Source: Euptelea pleiosperma (taxonomy: Eukaryota; Streptophyta; Magnoliopsida; Ranunculales; Eupteleaceae). Taken from it: a stretch of DNA of 64,000 bases. Below the pieces are notes generated by a model. That model saw only the letters and a list, made by a program, of their open reading frames with translations, made no database searches and was not told where the DNA came from. Positions 25,759-37,429 of the stretch are shown in pieces. The DNA lies in contig CM068547.1 in the NCBI GenBank assembly GCA_035048495.1, positions 30,077,913 through 30,141,912 of the forward strand. Reading direction: 5' to 3'. The position numbers and the translations under genes are program-made. Each line of letters begins with the position of its first letter. Positions within the stretch are counted from its first letter, which is position 1.

Positions 25759-26823
25759 ATGCCTTCGTCGAAAAACAAGAAGGATGTCCAGAAGTTAGCC
25801 GGGAGAATAGTTGCATTGAATCACTTCATAGCAAGGTCATCAGATAGATGCAGACCTTTATTCAGGCTCTTAAAGAAAAATGGAAGGTTTGACTGGATAG
25901 AGGAATGTGATGAAGCTTTCCAAAAGCTTAAACGCTATCTCTCACAATCTCCAATCCTCTCTAAACCTGACCAAGGAGAGCCTCTAGGTCTTTATTTGGC
26001 TACGACTGATGAATCTATCAGCGCTGTCCTCTTCCGTGAGCTCGACCGAGAGGAGCAGCCAGTATATTTTACCAGTAAGACTCTTATTGGAGCAGAAACG
26101 AGATATGCTACAATCGAAAAAGCTGCTCTTGCTTTGATCTACACCTCTAGGCGTCTCAAACCTTACTTCGAAGGAAGAAACATTATGGTCTATACAGAGC
26201 ATCCTTTGAAATCTATACTCGGTAAGATTGACTTATCAGGGAGAATGGCTAAATGGGCCATTTATTTGGCTCAGTACGACATACAATTCTCACCAAGGAC
26301 GTCTGAGAAGGGACATGCCTTAGGCGGGTTCTTAGCTGATTTTCCAGTACAAGATGTGGCAGACACTGGGGGCGAGGACAGAGAAGTCCTTCCACTTCTT
26401 GAAATGCCAGAAATGTTGAATCCAAAGACGAAGTGGAGGTTATTCACTGATGGATCGGCCAGTGAGAATGGATCAGGCATAGAAGTTGTCCTGGTCACAC
26501 CCGAAAACACTATATTTGAGAAATCTATTAAACTCAGGTTCGTAGCATCCAACAATGAAGAAGAATATGAAGCAGTGATCTCAGGACTTCAAACAACACT
26601 AGATCTTGGGATAAAAGATATTATCGTCTATACTAATTCTCAATTGGTGGTCAGTCAGTATGCCGGGACGTATCTAGTTCAAGATGAGAGATTGGCCGCT
26701 TATCTGGATATCGTCAAACAATTGACAGGATGGTTCAACAATGTGGAAGTTCGTCAATTACCTCGAATGGATAATCGACATGCTGATGCCTTTGCTTATC
26801 TATCCACTGTTGGGAGATACTAA
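25759..26823 (+). pseudogene. Tat tandem RNase H domains
   Basis: An open stretch of 354 codons. The first half is the standard gypsy RNase H (LKRYLSQSPILSKPD, VYFTSKTLIGAETRY, LKPYFEGRNIMVYTEH). The second half starts at KWRLFTDGSASENGSG and is a second RNase H with DGS, the NNEEEYEAV acidic block and RHADAFAYL. A second, archaeal-type RNase H is known in Tat elements. One catalytic aspartate is replaced: YTNSQLVV occurs where YTDSQLVV or YSDSQLVV is expected. The frame shifts near 26810 before the integrase. Confidence 0.8.
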
Positions 26824-27707
26824 GTCAAGAACCATACCCATGGATTATCAAGAATTCCTGAGCATCCATATGCCAGTTGAGATGTACTTAGCCCCGATTG
26901 AGATCAATCCTGAGGCTAGTTGGATGGATGACTTTCGAAGATTCTTACAAAATGGAGACCTCCTGTCCAAAAGAGATGCTGCTAAGAGAATTCAGAGGCT
27001 TGGGAGAAAATACACTATGGTGGGCCAAGATTTATACAGAAAATCAGCATCAGGCCCTCTCCTAAAATGCCTTACCCCCAGTGAATCCCAGCAATTTTTC
27101 TAGGAGATGCATGCTAGAGAATGTTGAAATCACTCGGGGGCAAGGACCTTGGCACATAAAGCCATTTGTTAAGGTTATTTTTGGCCCTATATGCAGAAAG
27201 ATCCCAAATTGCTTGTCAAGAAATGTGAGAAATGCCAGAAGTATTCTCCATTGATCAAAGTCCCTATTGAAAAATTACATCCTGTGTTCAGTCCATGGCC
27301 ATTTGCGAAATGGGGATTGGATATAATGGGACCATTCCCAACAGCTCTAAGAAACGTCAGATTTCTGTTAGTAGCCATAGATTACTTCACAAAGTGGATT
27401 GAATCAGTTCCATTGGTACAGGTACAGTCTTCGCATGTTAAGAGATTCTTGTGGGAAAATATCATCTGTCGATTTTGCATCCTACAAGAGATTGTTACGG
27501 ACAATGGAATCCAGTTTGATTCCAACGAGATCAAAGCTCTATGTCAGGCTTTGAATATAAAGAAGCGATTATCTGCTCCGAGATACCCCCAAAGCAATGG
27601 ACTTGCTGAGAGGGCAAATCGAGTCATACTCAAAAATTTGAAGAAGAGATTGGATCAGGCGAAGGGAAGATGGGCAGAAGAGTTGCTAGGGGTAATATGG
27701 GCATACC

Positions 27708-30700
27708 TGATATTCGCTCAAAAGTGCTTATTTTAAGCAATTATCCTTTTAGCGTTATTGCATTCTCCTACGTAAAATGCTGTATTTATCTACTTCTCTA
27801 CGTAATAGTCTCTTCTATTGCGTAGAACACACTTTTCTGGACGAAATGGTATATTTGCATGCATTAAACACATTTTTGGAAGTCTAGATATAAAGTCGTT
27901 CTGATTAAGTCTCATTACGCGCTTTTTCTGTCGCAGGAAACCCTGATTGGATGATTCTCGAGACTTGCGGGCCAAAAATTGATCATGGAAGCCCATTATC
28001 AAAGCTTAAAGAGCCCACAGGCTATGACTAGAAGATATGGGCCAAATATGGGCTGAATAAGATGACCAAAGAGCCAGCCCAAAGAACGAAGAGAGAAGGA
28101 GAGCCAATGACCAAGAGACGGATCAAAGCGTTCAAAGCCACATGAATCAGCAAGGAATGATGGTCTACTCTACTGTAGAAGCATGAGGATGGTCACAGTG
28201 AAAACTAGGGTTCCAGACCCTCTGCCAATACTTTTATCTCCATTTTCTGATATTTTCTCTCTCATCTCTCCTTATTCTCTCTCTCTTCATCTCTCGGTCC
28301 TCGAATCTACTGACCTAACCCCAGAACTCCTGCCCATTGGCTCTGTCTCATCTCTCTTAGCTTTCTGACCGTTGAATCTTTAATCGGACCGTTGGATCTT
28401 CCACCGGACCGTTGGATCTCTCTAGATCCGACGATCTACCAATCTGGGTCCCAATCAAGTCACCATCCATCCGATCACCATCAGATTGTCTGTCACATCA
28501 TCTTGTGAGACGATGGACATCATCAATCCATGTGGGCCAGTACCCGGGCCCATCATCATCGACCCGTTGTCCGACCAGTTAGTGGACCCCGTGAATTTCA
28601 AAATAATTTTAATTAAATGGGGGGTCCACTAAATATAGAAATTCCCCTAAGAAAAGTAGAGTTTTACTTAAAAAAAAAAAAAAAAAATTTAATATTTTTT
28701 TATTTCCTAAAATTCCTAATTTCCATTAATGGAAATTAGGAGCTTATATAAAGGGGGAAGGAGGGGGACGAACCCTAATTTTCAAAACCCTTTTCTCCTC
28801 TCCTTCCCCCCACATCATTCCTCCTTCTTCCTCCTCCTTCTTCATCCTCTTTAATTTTATCACCGGAGTTGCAGCCTGCAACTCCGGCCAGCAACCTCTG
28901 CGATCTCCACCTCCGCCTGCACTTGTGCTCTCCGCTGGTGCGCCACCCGTTCACCAACGTGCCGGACGTGGGGATCTTCCTCAGACCACTCATCTCCACC
29001 ATGATCTGCCCCTCTCCTTGGGCACCAACCCAACGCCTCCGCCTGCAGCACTTGCAGCACCACTGCCTTCTTCATCTTCCTCTTCCGAGGACTGTCCTCA
29101 TGCTCCACCATTAAACCTGCAACTTGCAGGCGGTGCTGCCATTAACGGCCGTCCAATACAAGTGCAACAGCAGCAAGCGTCCACACCAAAGCTGCATCCT
29201 TCACCGTTGATCCCCACACCAGGTTCTTCCTCTTTCTAAACCGTCTTCCCTCTCCTTCTTGAAAAACAAGAGAAACAAAGAAAAAAAAATATAGAAAGGG
29301 AGAAGAAGAGGAGAGGACAGAAGAGGAAGATGGAGGTTTCTCTTACCTCCATCCTTTGCTTGCTGCGGTGCTGCCACTGCCTGCGTCTCCCCCTTCATCA
29401 ACGGTATCACCTGCACATCTGCTGGTGTTCTCCGCGGGCAACAACAATCGACCACCGTTGCAACTCACACCTACCTCTGCTAGTCCAAACGGCAACTCTC
29501 CTGCTGTCTTCGCCCCTGAACTTACAGGTTCACGGCCTGCAACCATGGCAGGCCGTTCACCCCTTCACCACCCTTGTACCTGCAACACCATCTCCACGTG
29601 GATTTCCACAAGAAGAAGACGCCCTCCAAACCTGAAACTTGTCCACTGCGTGCTTTTCCTTGCACGATCTCCTCCTTCACGCAGCCAGCAACACCTTCCA
29701 ATCTCCACCAGGTAAGAGATCTTCTTGATCTCCAATGTTGACTGCAACTTGGGTTGAGGCGATCTCCATTAACACCGGCGTAACCCGCTGTTCCACTGTT
29801 GCACCATCCTAATCATCTTCCTTGGGCCTAATCCAACGCTGGGATGATTTCTGCTCATAACTCTACAAAGAAAATCCTTGCTCTCCCACCGTCAGCATCC
29901 CCGTGGTCTCCTGGAACGTGGGTTTCCTTCCAAGAGCTTCAAGGACCAGTTTGTCCTTCCTCCAGTCACGTGCTTGCTTCCTTGGGTGGGTTCGTACCAT
30001 CACGAACAACACCTCACCGTGCTGCCCAGTGCACCAGCCAGCCTCCCCCGATTTGTTGCTACCCTCTCACAAGGCTCTCAACCTTATACGATTGCCATCA
30101 CGGCCTTCAAACATGGCCGAAATTCTTTATCACATGGTCGGCCCACTTTGCGATCCATCTCTAGTCCATTTCCAATCTCATGGCCAAATATCCGAGGTAA
30201 GATTCAAGGTAAAACTCTTTTTCCCTTACTTTCTCTCTCTAGAGTTTGGGAATCCACTCTCTCTAGCAACACTCCCCAGGCTGATCGCCTTTTTGCACCG
30301 CCAACTCCGTTCGGTGAATGCAAGAGGGTGAGTTTTTCTCTCACCTCTACCTTGTCGGCCGGTAAACGACCGAGGTGTGAAAAATCTCTCTCTACCTTCT
30401 TCCTCTCTCTCTAAAATCTCTTTTTACATGCTTTCTTACATGCTTTCTAGAATATATTTACCGCTTTATTTATTTCTGTCATTTATTTAATGTAAGCAAC
30501 AGTTTGATTAATGCAATTTGATTTCGATAATTTGAGTCTTCTCTGGATCTTATTTGGATGTGTTTTAAATCGACTCGCCCATCTCATCTCTTCCATCATT
30601 CTCCTTTTTCTCTTGTATATTATCTGTCATTTTATGTTCTTATTCACGCTAATCCGACTAATCCCGAGTGCGGATCGACATCCGACACGAGCCACTATGC

Positions 30701-30798
30701 AAAATTGCTCATTTTACAGGTTAAATGTCTCGGATAAATTAAAAATGTGTTGAAGTTAGGGTTTCCGTAACCAACGACGCGGAAAATACCTACTTTCA
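27708..30798 (+). mobile_element. Family L solo LTR inside the Tat integrase
   Basis: It begins TGATATTCGCTC and ends CCTACTTTCA. A perfect ATACC target duplication flanks it (27703-27707 and 30799-30803), and removing it restores the integrase reading frame. Length is 3091 bp. Inside are CT-rich tracts, a TATATAAA at 28745 and the palindromic GTTGCAGCCTGCAAC motif at about 28867. No protein is supported. Confidence 0.88.
28745..28752 (+). promoter_or_regulatory. Probable TATA box of a family L LTR
   Basis: TATATAAA in the context GGAGCTTATATAAAGGGGG, between the AT-rich U3-like part and the CT-rich part. Other copies have CTTTAAAAGGGG at the equivalent place, so this copy may have the better promoter. 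Inference from sequence only. Confidence 0.4.
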
Positions 30799-31299
30799 AT
30801 ACCGAACTACCTCGAGAAGAACCACGGGAGAATCTCCATTTTCTCTAGCTTATGGATCAGAAGTAGTCATCCCTACAGAAGTCGTTGTCCCAACATCTCA
30901 AACTTAGGCTGTCAATTCCGGATAGAATGATGAGATCCTGGCTCGGGATAATGATTTACTTGAAGAACGGCAAGAACAGGCGGTCCTAAGACTAGCGAAC
31001 TATCAACAAACAATCAAACGATCATACGATCGCCATGTCAGACGTAGAACTTTTAAAGTTGGAGACTTGGTATTAAGAAAGGTATTCGATAATACCAGGG
31101 AGCCTGGAAGTGGTATAAATTGGGTGCCAATTGGGAAGGACCTTACCTTATTGACAGAATCGGGCAGAATGGGTCTTACTATTTGAAGACCCAAGATGGA
31201 GATGTATTCGAGAGGTCATGGAACGCATTTAATATGCGCATCTTCTATCAATAAAGACAACTCCAAATTTCTTATACAAGAGGCATCATCTTTATCTTT

Positions 31300-31890
31300 G
31301 AAGTCTTAGCCAGGAGCCTTGAATTCTTACACATCTTGGCTTCCTGCCTCGATAAGAATTCAAGTATACAAACTGGAATGCTGGGATGATCTAAATATTC
31401 TGAGTCATGCAACTAGAATTAATGAGAATCCCGACAATACTGAAGTCATATCCGGGAGCCTTGACTTCTTACACATCTTGGCTTTCTGCCTCGATAAGAA
31501 TTCAAGTATACAAACCGGAAGGTCAGGATAATCTAAATATTCTGAGTCATGCGACTAGAATTAACGAGAATCCCGATAATATTGAAGCCCTAGCCGGGAG
31601 CTTTGAGTTCTTACACACCTTGGCCTTCTGCCTTGATAAGAATTTAAGCATACAAATCGAAAGGTCGAGATGATCAATTTGGATTCCCGTCAACTCTACA
31701 GTCATAGCCGGGAGCTTTGAATTCTTACATATTTTCGCCTTCTGCCTTGATAAGAATTCAAGCATACAAACTAGAAGGCTGGGATGATCAAATTAGATTA
31801 CTGACAAGTCTAGAGACCTAGCTGGGAATTTTGAATTCTTACATATCTTGGTTTATTACTTAGTTAAGAATCAGGATAATCTAAACCTTC
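31300..31890 (+). repeat. Tandem repeat between Tat pol and the antisense ORF
   Basis: Units beginning AGCC(A/G)GGAGC(C/T)TTGA start at about 31308, 31450, 31591, 31706 and 31821, so spacing drops from about 142 to 115 bp. Each unit has CTTACACATCTTGGCTT and GATAAGAATTCAAG. Open frames on both strands across it (for example 31407-31673) are repeat artefacts. Confidence 0.75.
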
Positions 31891-32046
31891 CAAACCATAC
31901 TATCAGAACTAACAAGGTTCTCCAATTAAGAACTCTATGGATATACAAAAACAAAGTTCATTTAAAAAGTGCCATAGCGGCATTTACAAGAGATCAGCCC
32001 ATAGGGTAGTCAAAGATTACAAGAATTATGAAGAAGGCACCATGTC

Positions 32047-34297
32047 CTACTCGCCAGCCGGTTGAATAACAAGATTTACGAGAGTACCTCCTTCTGAGTT
32101 CACTATCTCTATCCAGGAAGTATCTGAAATGTTTTTGGGAACTTGGATAGTTGGAAGGTCTTGAGATGTATCTTCGGGATTAGCCGTCCCGACAACAGGT
32201 TTAGGCAGAACACTATCTTGAACTACATTCTCTTCTCCTTCCTCTTCTTCCATCATGGCTTCACATTTAGCGAAGCCATCCCGGTATTGCTTATCATAAG
32301 ATTCTTGCTGAAGGGCTTCAGATGCTTACTTTGTTTCATCCCTTTCAACAGTCATCTTCTCCAGATCTTCCTGTAGGCGGCTTGCTTTCTCCTTGAATTG
32401 GGCATATTCCACCTTGACCTTCGCCAAGTCATCTTCGGCTTTCTTCTTCGAGGCAAGAACTTCAATAGCCACCTTTTTCTCCATCTCAGCCTTTGTCTTG
32501 GAGACTTCGGCAGATAGATTAGCAGCCTGAATTTGCTCCTCAGCCAATCTAAGTGCAGCCTCAGATTGACTTGATTTCTCGACAAGGGCGGTGTAATTTT
32601 GGAGGAGGTCACCAAGGTAATCTTTCAACCCTACATAAGCATGGATACTCTTCAGAAAGTAGAAGGGAGTGTTAAACTTCAAATCATATGTTTGAAGGAA
32701 GATTATTAGGATAATTACCTCCAAAAGAGAACGGTTGAGAACTTCACATGGTACTTTCGGGGAAGGCGTGTTGATATAATGTAATCTGTCTCGGGGAAGA
32801 CAGATCTGTTCGATCAGGATAATAGCCACCCCGGCATCAGCTATGGAGCTTTGCTCGAGATGGGCTTCCCATTAGGCAGGCAACCGACATTCAAGATATA
32901 CGACTCTTCTCCATTGAAATCTCGTAGACCTGGAAGGAGGTTATCTTGGCGCCACAATTCTTTTAGTGTAACCCATGTGTCAATTAAATCAATCACCGTT
33001 CTAGACGGGAATGAAGGAGAACGAATATGCTCACCTGCTGTATTACTAGGCCTGGCAATGTTTACTGGATGAGAGATTGATAGAGGGGTAGATGTCTGTT
33101 GGAGTACTAGAGAAGGTTGAAATCCAGGTGGAGACCTCGTTACGGTGATCGAGGGAGAAGCAGTAAGAACGGTGGCCATCGAAGGAGAGATGATGGCCTC
33201 AGAAGATTGAATCGTCGAAGGACCACCTGCTAGACTGGCTTTAGCAGTCACCATGCTATCCTGAGTAGAAGTTGCATCTAGCTCGGGTGCTAATCCCTGG
33301 ACCAGTCTTCTTTTCTTCCTCGGTGCCAGAGCCGGGGCAACAAAAGTATCTTTCCTCATCTCAGCCATTCTACCCTCCATCTGCAAAGGAAGGAACAATT
33401 TAGTCTATCTGAAGGAATATGAAATAAATATCTCGAGCATGACAGAAGATACCTCAGCCTCTTCTATCCGTACAAGTTCTTGGGCAAAATCATTCAAAGG
33501 TTCCTGATGACCATTAGGATGCCTAAAAAATTCAGCTACTGGGTATGGAGCAGGCCCGACCTGACTGACTGGTGGATCTACACGAATGGGAGCCCTACTC
33601 GTTTGACGAGGTCTTTTTATTAAAGGGACCTCGGGGCTTATATCCAGACTTTCCCGGGATGTGGCTTCTCCAATCGTGATCCTGGGAGACGGTCGTTTAT
33701 GAGAATAGTTGGGGGCAGCAATCCGTTGACTAGGTGGGACGGCGGGACCAGCAGCTGACGACCCTCTTTTATTATTAATTAATCCCGCCAGGGACCATTG
33801 CTTCACGACCTTGGGGATTTTCCTCAGAATATAATTGACTCTTTTTTTTATATCCTGAGGATATTTCTAGGGACGTCTGACATAGTCTACAGTAGAGAAG
33901 AAAGATGACGAGTCAGTAGATTGATTAGATCAGTCTAAAAGAGATCAAAGATACACAGAGAGGAGCTTACCCGACAGGTTAAAGTTCGTGCGTGCTCTAT
34001 GGCTGTTGGAGCTCCCCTCCGCACGTTCGTCATATTCCCAAGATAACGTCACCAACAGAGGATCAGAGTGCCATCCCTTATGACTGTTAGGTAGGCTCTC
34101 AACAATCTTTTGTTCTTTCTTCCGAGCAGCAACGGACGAGAACAAGTCCGTATTGAAAGAATCTGGACACCTCCTCAACGCATACAGATAATCGATCTTA
34201 GAGAGACTAATTTGGTATTTATTTGTAGAGTTAAAATACTCTACCCTATTCATTAGACGCCAGAAGTTTCCGTGCATTTGGCCGGGAGCTTGGTCAT
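32047..34297 (-). pseudogene. Antisense extra ORF (aORF) of the Tat element, spliced and degraded
   Basis: Minus-strand coding blocks appear in the order 34297-33971, about 33855-33453, 33380-32841 (other frame from about 32840), about 32645-32326 and 32325-32047. GT donors are visible at 33970 (GTAAGC), 33452 (GTATCT) and about 32721 (GTAATT). CAG acceptors stand before 33380 and probably near 33856. Block 1 has YFNSTNKYQISL and SHKGWHSDPLL, reminiscent of the transposase-like or plant-mobile-domain proteins reported in Tat antisense ORFs. Block 2 is basic and proline-rich. Block 4 is a coiled coil (EKSSQSEAALRLAEEQIQAA). The last block is acidic and ends IQPAGE. A TAA interrupts blocks 4/5 at about 32326, and frames shift near 32835 and at the first intron. 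The 5' end is lost at the 34331 junction. Confidence 0.65.
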
Positions 34298-34330
34298 AAA
34301 ACTAAACTACTTTCCTCACTAGAGGGGTTT

Positions 34331-35650
34331 GTCGTTTGAGTTAATCAAAACAATTAGCTGAATAACATTTAAACATCCACAAGACAAAGAGCCTTTACGT
34401 GGGAACCTTAGTCAAGAAAAACTCAAGGATACGTCCAAATGGAAAGTATCACTAACTGTAAAGTTAAACGAAAAAAAGGTTACCTACGCTGCATAGTTGC
34501 CAATGCACCTTCCAACATTAGCCAAGGCCTATTGCCGATGCATCCACGTCCTTTGAATCAACGCTACGAATCCATGCACACCCTCCCAGCCAAGAAGCCT
34601 TGTCCACTTATTCAGTTTGGTACTCTCCAAACCCACCTTCGATCAGCTACTCTGATCTTAATTCTCAACTCTCTAGCCTCTGCTGAAGGTGAAGGATTCA
34701 GTACACCCTGAACCTCAAGTTGCTCAAAAGGTGTTGAGTCACACTGGTATTCTCAGGCTACTAGGTCAAATATCTATGTGGAAGACCTAAGCTGAGTAAT
34801 GGATCAAGCTCTTAGCTATGATCAAGAAGAGGGAAAAGTTCACAAGATATTAATGAAAACTAAAAGCTTTTTGCTCTTCGAATGGACACTCTGATAATTG
34901 AAACTCTATTCTCTGTAATCCAATGTGTGTCTATTAAGTCTGGAAATGGGTTATATTTATAGAATTCGTAACCCAGAGTCTTTTTGAAAGTGGAGGAAGT
35001 GGAAACTAGAATTTCGGATCTGAAAAGACTCAATCCGTGTGAAGTCCAATCGATTGTACTCTGGGTCCAATCGACTGGGCTTGTACGGATGAGTTTTTCT
35101 TTCGTAAATCCAATCGATTGTACCAAGTCCAATTGATCAGACTTATATCAATTTTTATCCTAAAAGCTCCAATCGATTTCACAGAGGTCTCCAATCGATT
35201 GGGCTTCAATAAAGTTTTATCTCGTAAGGTCCAATCGATTTCATAGAGGTCTCCAATTGATTGGGCTTTGTTCAATCGATTGGCCTATAAGGTCCAATCG
35301 ATGGGACTTTCCTAGAAGTCAATATTCTTGACTTAGTTTCGAATTTGTCCATTGACTATATTTGACCATTATATTTTATTCATTTTAAACTATTCCTATG
35401 GAGACTAAGTCACTTACCTTCCTAAGTGAGCGTACATGATCTATAACTGACAAATGAGCAGTTACTTAAATGACTCCTGTCGTCAACCGTCTGATTCTTG
35501 TTGTCTCTATCCTTTTGTCTTTATATAGTCGACGAAGTATGCGTACCACAACATCTTCAACACTACCCTGATGCTCGTAAGAACGGTTATAAGAATGTTT
35601 TATGTCACACAGAATCTTTTTCAAACTAGAATATGAAAATATTCTTTACA
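34331..35650 (-). mobile_element. Copia LTR, minus orientation, truncated at its 3' end
   Basis: The LTR begins TGTAAAGAATATTTTCATA at 35650 and runs leftward. It carries a cluster of the palindrome CCAATCGATTGG and variants (about 35044-35300) and then TATAAATATAA at about 34951-34961. It stops at 34331, about 170 nt short of the plus-strand copy (43976-48521), and abuts the Tat antisense ORF. It is probably the 5' LTR of the Copia element whose 3' end is at 15115-15702. Confidence 0.75.
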
Positions 35651-36299
35651 AGATACATGTGAGATCTTGTGGGACACTTTTCATTTTTTGAGACATTTTG
35701 TTAGTACAACACAAAGAAATAAATTTTGTAAAATTATCAAAATATTTTCATTTTCTAGGTTAATTACTGTAGGAAAGAACACATACATGGAAAAAATTTT
35801 AAATTTCACCAAATTTCCTCTTTTACAAATATAAATCGTCAACTTTTTCTTTGAAAATTATTGAAAGCATTCGTATCTTCGACTCCAGTAATTGATTTTA
35901 AAGTAAAAAAATGGTACCGTTATAAAACATTTGTTGAGATCTTTCCAATGATATTCATTTACTAACTATAATTTAATATTACTATAATACTGTTAAAATA
36001 AACTTAATTTATGGTGTATTCGTGGGTTGGAGCCAACCAATTTGACCCATGCACATATAAATTGATTTTAGGTTAATAGAGTGGTTGAATTCAACTCTTG
36101 TGGGCTTTCGCTTAACCATTGGAGAGTTTCCTTAACAATGTGTAAGGGTGTCCAAACGGTTGGACCTTTAGCTACCCGTGCGCCTTCTCCTCTCTAAGCC
36201 TTATCCACCCATAAACGTGGATTCAAAATCCTATTGGGTACGAAATTTGTTTTACTCTCACCTTGGTAATTCAAAGTTTGAAGTCCCCCTTTTCAAAAT

Positions 36300-36720
36300 G
36301 CCACGTGGATCACTCTTTTAGGCACACGAATGTCTATCACATCTTAATGGACCTACACACTAGAAATTAGCCTGATTGTTGACTTCTAACTGTTAAATTC
36401 ATGTGCCCGTAAAAAAAAGGAAAATGCTATCCCATGGATAAATGGACAATATGTGTGGTTTTGAGGCCACTGACAATTATATTCAAGAGTAACACAGATC
36501 ACAAGGCAATAACTGTGTGGATCTCTTGAATCAAATGGTCAATGGCCTCAACCGCACATTTTTGTCCTGTTATTCGTGGGATATATAGCATGATTAAAAC
36601 AAATGCTCAAATCCAACGACTAGAAATCACCCCATGAAAAAGCTTGAATCTAACAACTAGAACTCAACAATTAGGCTAATTTTTGGTGTGTATGTCCGGG
36701 TGGGCCTAACAATCATCAGT
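36300..36720. repeat. Foldback-family copy in the left arm
   Basis: GCCACGTGGATCACTCTTTT, AATGGACCTACACACTAGAAA and TTAGCCTGATTGTTGACTTC, mirrored by ACTCAACAATTAGGCTAATT, show a diverged relative of the foldback family in the neprosin introns. Its mirror copy is at about 42930-43340 in the right arm. Confidence 0.5.
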
Positions 36721-36807
36721 CAATGGGGTTGAGAGAGTGTGACACCTGTCTAGGTGACATCTAGTTCTTTCCCGGGTCATCAAGGTACTGCAAAACCATA
36801 GTTAGTA

Positions 36808-37429
36808 TCATCTTCTTGATTGGTAGCGCCTTAGCTCCAAAGGTCATGGGGTGCTTCTCTATCAAAACTCTTCTCTTGATTGAAGCATTCATCGAAGTCT
36901 TGGACGATCCTCTTCTTGGTCAGTTGCGCCCTTAGCTCCGAGATCTCAATGGACATTTCTTTCCCTTACCCCTTCTCTTGATTGAAATATTTATTGAAGT
37001 CTTGGACGATCGTCCTCTTGATCGGTACCGCCCTTAGCTCCGAGATTTCAATGGACATTTCTTTCCCTTACCTCTTCATCTCTCAACCCTTTACATGCTT
37101 TCTTACATACTTTCTTTATTTCTGTTATTTTGATTTATGTACGCACTCTTTGACGATTAATGAAGATGATTTTGATATTTTGGTGTTTTGAATCTCAAAT
37201 GAATGTTGTTTTTAAATTGACTCGCCCTTCTCATCTCTTCCACCATTCTCATTTCTATCCGTATATTATTTGTCAGTTTTAATTCCTTATTGCGCTAACT
37301 CACACTGAGTGCGGATCGACATCTAACACGTACTACTATACAAGTTGTATTTTGCAGATAATCGGATTTTATAAATATTATTGAAGTTAGGGTTTCCGAA
37401 TTGACGACACGGAAAAAACCTTACTTTCA
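36808..37429 (+). repeat. Family L LTR 3' remnant with a short tandem repeat
   Basis: Positions about 37080-37429 match the 3' part of family L (GAGTGCGGATCGACATC, GAAGTTAGGGTTTCC, ending CCTTACTTTCA). Before it lies a repeat of about 100 bp containing CCCTTAGCTCCGAGAT and CAATGGACATTTCTTTCCC (2-3 copies). The 5' part of the LTR is missing. The remnant starts at the inner edge of the inverted duplication. Confidence 0.65.

Larger units (their letters stand above)
26830..31254 (+). pseudogene. Tat integrase, split by a solo LTR
   Basis: The N-terminal zinc region reads HARECWNHSGARTLAHKA and CEKCQKY, with two stops nearby (27103 and about 27170). The catalytic core has GLDIMGPFP, VTDNGIQFDS and NGLAERANR, giving all three acidic residues. 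At 27708 a family L LTR is inserted. The frame resumes at 30804 with FSLAYGSEVVIPTEV. The C-terminal domain includes FKVGDLVLRKVF and ends WNAFNMRIFYQ before TAA. A frameshift near 31110 lies in the block that reads LGANWEGPYLID in another frame. Confidence 0.8.
34331..36807. repeat. Left arm of a large inverted duplication
   Basis: Reverse-complemented, this arm matches 42843-45273 along its length. The outer edge GTCGTTTGAGTTAATCAAAA faces TTTTGATTAACTCAAATGAC. The inner edge GCAAAACCATAGTTAGTA faces TACTAACTATGGTTTTGC. It includes a Copia LTR (34331-35650) and about 1.16 kb of its flank, so the duplication happened after the Copia insertion. Confidence 0.85.

Noticed and set aside
29878..30414. 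ORF of 178 codons in the integrase-nested solo LTR
   Set aside because: It overlaps two other frames of similar length and is not kept in the close sister copy at 47.5-48 kb. Proline/serine-rich composition follows from the CT-rich DNA.
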